Assembly: GCA_016800925.1 (NCBI GenBank)
Contig: JABCPU010000561.1
Span: forward strand, 1-38,892
Direction: 5' to 3'
DNA: 38,892 nt
DNA from: Suillus spraguei
Lineage: Eukaryota; Basidiomycota; Agaricomycetes; Boletales; Suillaceae
The notes below the pieces were generated by a model that did no database searches, was not told where the DNA came from, and saw nothing but the letters and a program-made list of their open reading frames with translations. Shown piece after piece: positions 30,756-38,892 of the stretch. Position 1 is the stretch's first letter, and each line of letters begins with the position of its first letter. The translations under genes and the position numbers were made by a program.

Positions 30756-31067
30756 ATGAAATCCATCTCACTCACTTCTATGATCGTGGCTGTTGCGGTA
30801 ATGGCTGGTGTAGCCACCGCGTACAACCTATCGGCCAGTCTTGCGACACCCCAGGTGAGCGTCTTGCCGTATTTCGGTATGTCCGGATATTTAACGGCGT
30901 ACTTATGGTTGCTTGCAGGTGGTTATGGGTGCTCACAGGACGCGAGTGTTAACGGCGGGAATGCGTTCATTTATGAATGTGCATCGACCGACGAGTTTGT
31001 GTACGTTGCAGGCTGTTCCTGCCCTACTTGCTGTGAAGCCACTACCAGCGGTGCGTACTGCACGTGA
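30756..31067 (+). CDS. Small cysteine-rich secreted protein
   Basis: The N-terminus MKSISLTSMIVAVAVMAGVA is a signal peptide, probably cut after ATA, so the product is exported. The mature part is small, with seven cysteines in its conserved half: GYGC, YEC, AGCSC, TCC and YC. The frame is open across 30756-31067 (103 residues). A 42-nt intron at 30877-30918 (GTATGT...GCAG, phase 1) would give 89 residues and join YF to GGYGCSQD. The stronger-looking donor GTGAGC at 30855 would put exon 2 out of frame, although the dead copy at 20775-21075 uses the equivalent site in frame. Such proteins are often secreted effectors or wall proteins; this family's role is unknown. Confidence 0.75.
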   Translation: MKSISLTSMIVAVAVMAGVATAYNLSASLATPQVSVLPYFGMSGYLTAYLWLLAGGYGCSQDASVNGGNAFIYECASTDEFVYVAGCSCPTCCEATTSGAYCT

Positions 31068-32030
31068 CAGCAAGAGGTGAGCGTGGTTTTCCTTGGTGTC
31101 TCTTGAATATGAGTGCTGATGTTACTTTCGTAACAGAGGTTGCGCGGTACGGTGATACGTGAGAGAGAGAGAAAAAAGGGGTGCTATAGTCAATATATCA
31201 ATATATACACTCGACTGAGACCAAGTGCTGTGTAATGATGTCGTGATTCTGATAGCTCAAGGCGTGAGTTCCAGTGTAATTGCGTAGCATGGCGATTCTT
31301 TATTCCTATATGGGAGCAATCAAGGGCACTCACTGCAGTGGATGGGAACTTGCACTTGGTCTCTTTCAATCTGCCGTAATGATCATCAGCCGGATGTCCA
31401 AGAATGAACGAGCCCTTTCTGTTGCAAGACTCTATCTCACTGTTGTATATTGGCGGATAGGAAAAAGAGAAAGATAGGATGGAACATACAATATCCTGTG
31501 GAGCACGCAATCCAAGCTATGCCATATGAGGTGCATGTTACTATGCTTCGTCGCTATCGATCACTGAACAGGGTCAGTGTCAAGCGAGAAACGGACTCAC
31601 AGAAGGACAATTAAGCCGTGATGGATAGCGATAACAAGAAGGCTGTCTGCTATCGTCTGGAAGCACACAACGTGGCTGTACGCTATGAAGTACGATGAAG
31701 GAACGATAAACGCATGGATTGCGTGTGGGAATGAGATAGTTTCCTAGGCAAGACGATAAGCCTTTGCGCCGTCCGTCCATGTCACAAAAAAAAATGATGG
31801 GACTGATACTCACGAGACCCTGAGTACAAATTCGCACACCGGATTCATTAATGCGTGCACCAGAGGAGGACAGACTCGATCGAGCTTGCTGGCTCGTTTG
31901 ATTTAAGGCTTGCAGGCCAACAACCCCATTTCCGTCTCCTCGAGGCGACTTATCTTTACTCACCGTAATTGGAAGATTAAGTGTATAGCCACCGCACCGG
32001 GATTCACCGCGCTTACGTAGACCAAGTTGA
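31068..32030. other. No gene recognised
   Basis: This contains the 3' region of the small secreted protein gene, a short GAGAGAGAG tract with TCAATATATCAATATATAC (31160-31210), and the upstream DNA of the protease gene. The 106- and 127-codon minus frames (31190-31510, 31580-31963) show no domain. Confidence 0.4.
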
Positions 32031-32037
32031 TATAAAC
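32031..32037 (+). promoter_or_regulatory. TATA box of the fungalysin gene
   Basis: TATAAAC lies 52 bp before the ATG at 32083. Confidence 0.6.
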
Positions 32038-32082
32038 CCGATGGTGAAACAGGATGGAAAGTGAAACCAGGTCAGCTTTGCA

Positions 32083-35000
32083 ATGCGCGGACTGACAACA
32101 GTAACCCTCGCTCTCCTCGGCCTTGCCGCTGCCATCCCAGAACCGCAGCGTCGCAAGTCTCTTTCATTTGGTCCTGTCCTTCCTCATGCACGGTTCGATA
32201 GTAGTGCTCACCAGCCTGTACCCGCTGTACTCTTCTCTACTCAAGACAGAGTGCGGGTAGATCCCTACGAAGTAGCCAGGACATTCCTAGACTCTATTGT
32301 AGACCCTGATGATGGTGTGAGCTATGTCATCCGGGGTGATAGTTACACAGATCGTGCCACCGGAGTGACCCACGTTTATGCACGCCAGGTCATTCAAGGT
32401 CTCCAGGTGGCCGACGGTAATGTAAACTTGAACATCAAGGACGGCGTTGTCTTGAGTCATGGCAACTCGGTACGTATACGTAACGACGGTGAGGCGTGAA
32501 GCGTTTTAACGTTTAACACTCCACGTAGTTCTACCCCGGCCCGGCCCCGGCATCACACACTCGTGGTGCACACCCCCATGCAGAATATTGTGCACAACTC
32601 GACTCCGCTCGTTCTACCCGGTCAGGCCAGGTACACCTCGACGGTGCACACCCAGAGCTAGAACATATCCACTCCTCCAACTGTGCAGCCCTCCCTAACC
32701 TTCACTCTATCCCAACTCCCTCCTTCGAAGACCACGTCCCAAGTCCACAAGATGCACCTCGTGCACTTCTTACTTTCCTTCTCGCAGCTGCCCCATCCCC
32801 CTCTCTTACACAGGACATCCATAACCGCTTCGATGACTACTTGGCGAGCATGACCATGGCTCACATGTCCAGTTTCCTCCCTCACGAGGCTGAGCAACTC
32901 ACCATCGCTGGTGCACCTGGAACCATTGGTGATGTCAAGGCCTCCGTTGTCTGGGTCCAGGTACCCTCTGAAGACGGTACCGTACATCTTGAGCTCGTAC
33001 ACCGCGTTAGTATTCATTACCCATTTTTTCACCCAATATTGACCATCACACAGTTCGAAGTCGAGATGGAGAATAACTGGTATGAGGCCACAGTCTCTGC
33101 ATCTCTTCCCCACCGTATAGTGTCCGTCGTGGACTGGGCCAGTGACAGCCCCATGCCTCTTTACTCCCCTGAGGATGCTCAGCTCGCAGACTCCAGCGCC
33201 CCCTCCTGTTCCACCAAGAAGGGTGGTCGCTTCAGGAAGGGCAAGGCGGTGGCAGATCTTCGCAAGAGCAAGGCCGCCAAGGAGGCCGCCAAGGGGTTCA
33301 GTGGCCCTGCCACTCCTGACTTCCCCACAGCATATTATAACGTCTTCCCGTGGGGCACCAATGACCCTGTTGAGGCTTTGGAAAGAAAGGTGGTGACCTC
33401 CGAGGACGGCCGCGTCCACTCACCTGAGCTGGGTGACAAGCTCGCAAGTCCAGCAGGGTGGCACGCCCTGCCATGGGGTGTAGACCCCAGCGTTGGTGAA
33501 GATGAGAAGGTTGCACTTTATGCGCAAGGTCCGTCACACCTCTAGTTGACCCTTCCGTAATCTAGATCTCATGCGGAACGACAGGCGAGTTCTGGCGCAC
33601 AACAAACACCACGTGGGGTAACAACGTCTTTGCACACGAGAACTGGGAGGGGCGGAATTCCTGGATATATAATCGCCGCCCAGTGGGAAGGTCTGTGATT
33701 GGTGAGTGCTTGTGCAGCTTGTATTAGTTTTAGTTTTTATCATGCCTGTCTATTAGGCGACGTGAACCAGGTCCCAGCCATCTACTACGATTACACTTAC
33801 TCCCCGAGCCCGAAGGACTCCGCAGAGGATAACATGGCCGAAGCACACGCTCACATTGACGCAACGGTGACGCAACTCTTCTACACGAGCAACTTGTTCC
33901 ATGATTTGACCTACCGGTGAGTTTTACTCGCGTTTATGTCTCATTTTCCCATATGACGAATTGTGACAGGTACGGCTTTACCGAAGAAGCTGGAAACTTC
34001 CAGCAATACAACTTTGGGCGCGGCGGTGAGGAATCAGATGCTGTAATCACAAATGCACAGGACGGCAGTGGGTTCAACAATGCCAATTTCATGACGCCTC
34101 CCGACGGCCAGAATGGGTGGGTTGTTGTTTTCCTTACTTGCCGTGATCAATATTTATGCTTCGTGAACCAGCCGATGCCGAATGTACCTCTGGAACACTG
34201 CCAACCCCTACCGCGATGGTGACATGGAAGCTGGTATCGTCATCCACGAGCTTTCTCATGGTCTCAGCACGCGCTTGACGGGTGGTCCTAAGAACAGCGG
34301 ATGCCTTGGTTGGGGTGAGGCTGGTGGTATGGGAGAGGGCTGGGGTGGTAAGTCTCTTCAGTGTCAATTGGACGCCTAACAACCAATAAACTCACCGTCT
34401 ATAGACTTCCTCGCTACGACCATTCGCAGTACTGCCACTTACCAGGACTACCCCATGGGGGCGTGGGCTGCCAACCTCGCAGCGGGTATCCGGCACTACC
34501 CATACAGTCTTGACAAGTCGGTAAACCCAAGCACGTACAAGACCCTGGACAAGCCAGGGTACTGGGGAGTGCACGCAATTGGGGAGGTCTGGGCGCAGAT
34601 GCTATGGGTGGTCGAGCAAAAGTTGATCGCCAAGTACGGGTTCACAAAGGACCTGTTCCCTCCCCCACAGGACGCCGATTTCGCCGACTACGCTGCCTTC
34701 TACCGCACCGACAAGCCTTTCGTCCCCAAGCACGGTAACTCGCTATTGGTACAGCTGGTACTGAACGGGATGAAGCTGCAGCCATGCAGCCCATCATTCT
34801 TTGATGCGCGTGATGCGATCGTGCAGGCTGATCAGGTACTCACGGGTGGGGAGAACTTCTGTGATATCTGGGTGGGCTTCGCCGCGCGTGGGTTAGGTAT
34901 TGATGCAAACGTCAAGGGGCGTACGCCGTGGGGTGGAGGTGTTAGGGAGGATGTAAGTTCCTCTTAGCTTACGGGAGGGATCTTTGCTGACGCATGATTA

Positions 35001-35119
35001 TTTTGCAGGGTTACAAAGTCCCAGCTGCATGTCAAAGCGAGGACCGACCTTCACCAGAGCCAATCCCTAATGACCCAGAGGATGACTGCGGTCTATTTGG
35101 ATGCTGGTGGAGGCTGTGA
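32083..35119 (+). CDS. Fungalysin (peptidase family M36), nine exons
   Basis: Exons are 32083-32469, 32529-33005, 33054-33528, 33585-33701, 33757-33916, 33970-34116, 34172-34347, 34405-34952 and 35009-35119. All introns are GT-AG, 48-59 nt, and phases agree, giving 865 residues. It is a secreted zinc endopeptidase that degrades extracellular protein. The signal peptide is [19 protein letters not shown]. An FTP-type propeptide follows ([20 protein letters not shown], about residues 97-116). The catalytic domain begins near [13 protein letters not shown] (about 378). Zinc is bound by HELSH (H613, H617; catalytic E614) and by E643 in GMGEGWGD. The propeptide region is longer than usual and has a Lys-rich stretch (about 343-368). 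The C-terminus is a short Cys/Trp-containing tail. There is no frame break. Confidence 0.92.
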
Positions 35120-36700
35120 ACGTGGGCAAGAACGTTTCAATGTTGCGGACATCATATCCATATACACGATTGGAGACGCACGGTTAAATTATGGTAATAT
35201 CCACTCTCTGGATAGAGTAATACCCGTGTCTTGCTTGTAATCATGCGCTAGTTTTATTTTAGCTTGAGATATTTTGGTTCTGTTGCGGTTGCGAGTAGAT
35301 CTTTGTACGATAGTGATAATTGCGTATAGTCGATAAGATATCATCATGCATCGCAATATATGAGGTTTAATCAGCGCTCACAAATGGATATGCGACGTGC
35401 AGATTGTTTCAGCTACCTGAGAGGAGCAGTAGCATGGAGGTAGAGAACCGAGGAAAGATGCGGTAGGAGAGTGATAATATAGCCGTGCTCGAGGGCGTAA
35501 GATGTCAACGTTTGAATGTCTGAATGTTGAACAGGTGACGTGAACGGGAACCTCAGTTGCACTTAGTATTATGATCATACAATTCGCACCCCCAACATCA
35601 GCTGGCCACCTGATGCTACCACAAATTTACGTGCAAAGCTTTTGTGCACGCATATAAATAGAATATTATTGTCATACCCCAGTTGTCAGCACGAACGTAA
35701 GTATCGTGATCCAAATGCAAATGGAGCGCCCCCGGGCCTCGGGTGTGGAGCACTGTCAATTTTCAATTAGACCTATCATCAGACCACTGCCATTTTGCAA
35801 AGAATAACCCAGCCCACTACCTTCATTGGTCTGTGGAGCCACAAGCATTGCGGAAGTCGTTCCAGTAGCTCCGCAGTTTCTTCTCCTCAGAAATCGGTTT
35901 CGGCCTATCATCCGACACTAGAAGCAACCCGCAGCACAAGAGTCCGATGGAGTGGGGGGGCTCCACCAAATTGGAACGCATCTGACTAGAAGAGGATTTT
36001 ATTAAAGATGGACGCCTAACGCTGCCAGGGGGCACTGTTTGATGATCACTTGTCTGATTATCAGACCCCTTGAACTTGAAACAACTCTAAACGTGGCGCA
36101 ATTGTCAGTGAGCGTTTGCCAGTGGCAGGTGTCGTGGCGTACGATATTATGCAGGGTCGTGTGGGCGCAAGAATATGTCACTTCTGCCAAGAGCCTCGAC
36201 CCTTCAAACATATCCCGAGCAAGTACTGGGCACTACTAGTACTGAGCCATCGACTGTGGATGCACCGTGATCTGAAAAAACTACCAATCAAGTATACCCG
36301 CGTCGACGCAGTATAAGGCGGGGCAACTTGCGATGATCGGAATATAACGGCAGACTTTTCAGATAAGTGCTCGAGAACGTTAGTCAAGCAAACTCAACCT
36401 TGATCGGACCAAGCCGAGGCCAGGCCCAAATTCATTCGTAATGTTTCCCACGAACTTTTGGTTTGAAATTTTGAGCAATTTGAGTGATGTTGTGTACCAC
36501 TTTTGGGCGGTTCCGATAATTTGTGAGGAAAAAAAAAGATCCATCTTTGGTAGTGACCACATTTGTTGATTCGAAACTGCTTTTGTTCCGCAACGTTCAC
36601 AACCCAATAGGACTTTGACGGGGCTAGTACCGATGTAGACTATTTCGGTTCACTAGCATCCTGTGTACACGGGGAAACGAAATATCGAGCTCACATGGGA
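35120..36700. other. No gene recognised
   Basis: Open frames are 64-75 codons, overlapping on both strands, and have no domain. I see no repeat with clear ends. Confidence 0.45.
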
Positions 36701-36708
36701 TATATAAA
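36701..36708 (+). promoter_or_regulatory. TATA box of the F-box gene
   Basis: TATATAAA lies 58 bp before the ATG at 36766. The nearer in-frame ATG at 36709 touches the TATA box and so should not be in the transcript, which favours 36766 as the start. Confidence 0.65.
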
Positions 36709-36765
36709 ATGGTACCCCTCGCGCTGTCCCTTTTCATTCAGACCAACCTCTCTCCTCTTTCCATA

Positions 36766-37944
36766 ATGCGAGACCTACCCATCGAAATCATCAACGTCGT
36801 CGTTCAGAATGTTTCCTCCGTGAATGACCTTCTTCAGTTACGCTGTTTAAACAAGGCGTATCGAGATCTTGTTACCCCCTCGCGTTCAGCAAACTCCACG
36901 TAAAAAACAGCATCCAGAGCGCACAAAACTTCCAGCAGATCATTGCCGCCCCTAACCTTGCTACCTATGTTCGCGAAGTCGTCTATGATTCTCGTGAAGG
37001 TGAATGTTTCCAATTTCCCCCGGAAAACATCGGTGAGTTCCATTTGCTCTTGTCTACGCATAGGAGCTAATTGTTGGCACGTTCCTACAGAAATCGAGGA
37101 TATGGTTGAAGTCGCCGAGCTTGAAGAAGCCTTGACTGAGGCTTTCTGCGCAATCGATGCGCTCCCCAGACTCCAATGCGTGAGCGCGAGTTTCTGGCCC
37201 TCATTTATCTCCCAGTCTGGGATGGAAATTCGCGAGAGCCCTTTCTGGTTCGCGGATAGACAGCTCGCGGTCCTTCATGCTATACACCATGCCATGAAGA
37301 AATCTCGCATGACATCCCTTTCCCTCAACAATGTGGTCATGATGCCTCCTTCACGCTACGACTTTGTCTCCTCTCTTACGAACTCGCCCCTGTCACATCT
37401 TTCATTATCTGTCGTTCCAAACGCCGATATCAGTGCCTGGTCCGGTTCAAAGGACATTAACGGATCTCTTGGCGCACTCCTACCCCTTTCTAACAATACA
37501 TTGAGATCGCTTGAGCTGCGCAGCCCCCAGGGGCCATACCACAGCCTAGAAACCCGACTGTCTTCATTCCATTATCCATCACTCGAATCACTCGTGCTCG
37601 AAAATATTGTCTTTGATCCCACACCCTCTTCTGATGGCGTTGAAGAGTTTGTCACCCGCCAAAAGAGTTGCTTGCATCAGCTGGAGCTGCGATCATGCGC
37701 AAGCTATGTAGCAAACCCATCATTCGATGCCAGGCTATGGTCGAACATCTGGCAACGATGGGCGGCTGAGCTCACCAGTTTGAGAAAGCTTGTGGTAGAC
37801 GGGGACAGTGGATACGTCGTGCTCGACGCTGAATGGGGCTATGTCACTTATAAGCCGATCAGCACTATAACAGCTGAGAGCGACTCGTCGAGTTTGCGGA
37901 TGTTCCAGGATGCAATAGCATCCACTTGTAAGGTTGTCGCATGA
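36766..37944 (+). CDS. F-box protein with one-base frameshift
   Basis: An N-terminal F-box (about residues 1-40: DLPIEIINVVVQNVSSVNDL, LRCLNKAYRDLVTP) would bind Skp1 in an SCF ubiquitin ligase. The second part resembles degenerate leucine-rich repeats (LSHLSLSVVP, LRSLELRSPQG, LESLVLENIVFD) that could bind a substrate. The exons are 36766-37032 and 37091-37944, with an intron at 37033-37090 (GTGAGT...ACAG). The frame changes at about 36875-36880, in GTTACCCCCTCGCG: the F-box is in one frame and LHVKNSIQSAQNF... in another, as if one C were missing from the run of five. Exon 2 then stays open to 37944. Without the break it would be about 373 residues. Either a recent null allele or a sequencing error. 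Confidence 0.75.
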
Positions 37945-38892
37945 ACAGTAGTGGCATCATTGTTTTCTTTTTTCTTTTTTTGGATGATTTGGGATACATA
38001 TACCATTTGCATAGGATAACCATGTTTGTCTGTCTGTCTACATTCTTTGGACACGGAGCGTTTGATCCCGCGGAAGCAATTAGCGTCGACGGACTCCATT
38101 TTGGCCTGTAGTAAAAGCAGGAATGCACAAGAAGTTTCAAGTTTTTTTGGACTTTGATTATCTTTACCAAAGCCATGAGTCCGACTCCCACAGTACCACG
38201 AGTCCTACCCAATGGAAGGCTTTGAACCTTCAGAAACGTGTAGTTCCATTACAAAATGTTTTTTTTCCTTTACGAGCCCGAAGGCCTCACGTCTCCTTCA
38301 AGCGAGCCCACGCGAGATTGTGGCTGTACCGACATAATTCAAAGTCAATATGAGAGCCGTATAGCGTGGCAGTTGTGCGCGCGACGAAGCCCGCCTTTGA
38401 AATGAGGTGTGTTTCATCCTAAGAATATCATGATTATTCTCCATCTTGACGTGTCATAGCCAAGCTATCACCACAGATAATAGTTCGAAACATCCTGATG
38501 GATCAACGATAAGATGTTATATAATGACTTACCACACGCTCATCATTCTTCATTCTTCAACAGTGGGCCATACCATAACGGACTTGAAGTGTTATCTTTC
38601 AAGTCGAACAAAAGATAGCAACGGCATGTTTGAAACCTATCTCGAGTTTGCGCTCACTCGTCTCTCTTATCCGAGTGGAGTTAACGTAACAAGATTCAAG
38701 CGGTCCTCGATAGTGCAGGTTCGAAACTTGCCTTGAACAAAGTTTTTTTTTCCAACAGGAAGACGTCGTTTCTTCTTTATGTTATGATTACCACCGAAGC
38801 CAGTCCAGGTCTGTCTCGACCAGTCATAAACAGGCAATTCGTTCGGTGCATGTCCCGACAGTGGTTCCTCTTATGATCACCCGTCGGAGCCA
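37945..38892. other. No gene recognised; possible tRNA-like remnant
   Basis: After the F-box gene come T-rich tracts (TTTTCTTTTTTCTTTTTTTG) that may include its 3' end. At 38716-38731 GCAGG-TTCGAAA-CTTGC forms a T-arm-like hairpin, followed by a run of nine or ten T near 38743. No acceptor stem was found, so no tRNA is called. Confidence 0.4.

Noticed and set aside
36709..36765. F-box gene start at 36709
   Set aside because: This ATG overlaps the TATA box and the extra residues are not part of the F-box; 36766 is the better start.

Overview
The window looks like accessory, repeat-rich DNA of a filamentous basidiomycete, most likely an Agaricomycete. The evidence is very short introns (42-64 nt), a FunK1-type kinase cluster, a fungalysin (M36) protease, a small cysteine-rich secreted protein, a PIF/Harbinger-type transposase of the agaricomycete type, a Ty3/gypsy chromovirus, and a Tc1 (DD34E) element. 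The genus cannot be told from the sequence.

Layout. (1) 1-1697: no gene seen. (2) 1698-2776: a five-exon phytanoyl-CoA dioxygenase (PhyH) family gene, followed by a decayed fragment of a paralogue (3160-3310). (3) 3786-4796: a large inverted repeat. (4) 4830-19139: a transposon nest. An old PIF/Harbinger transposase gene on the minus strand has been split by an LTR-type element (5900-17583, target duplication CTCCC). That element is itself split by a Ty3/gypsy chromovirus (7661-16871, duplication GATCC). One LTR of the chromovirus is split by an intact Tc1 element (7967-9583, duplication TA). A separate LTR-like element (18350-18824, duplication CATAC) and a reversed LTR copy (about 4830-5696) also sit in the Harbinger gene. 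(5) 20775-21075: a dead copy of the small secreted protein gene found at 30756-31067. (6) 22636-23270: two diverged direct repeats. (7) 23647-28709: three FunK1-like kinase copies, all damaged or truncated. The middle one carries a pogo-like element and a small MITE. (8) 30756-31067: the cysteine-rich secreted protein. (9) 32083-35119: a nine-exon fungalysin metalloprotease that appears intact. (10) 36766-37944: an F-box gene with a one-base frameshift in a run of C.

Probably functional genes are the PhyH gene, the Tc1 transposase, the small secreted protein and the fungalysin; the F-box gene is possible. The last three host genes have recognisable TATA boxes. The nest records an order of events: Harbinger, then the LTR element, then the chromovirus, then Tc1. 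The chromovirus carries an extra zinc-knuckle ORF downstream of its chromodomain. It also has almost identical LTRs around a thoroughly broken coding region, which suggests it was moved by another element's enzymes. Nonsense codons across the nest are nearly all TGA and fit C-to-T change. Exon limits and repeat limits were read by eye, without alignment tools.
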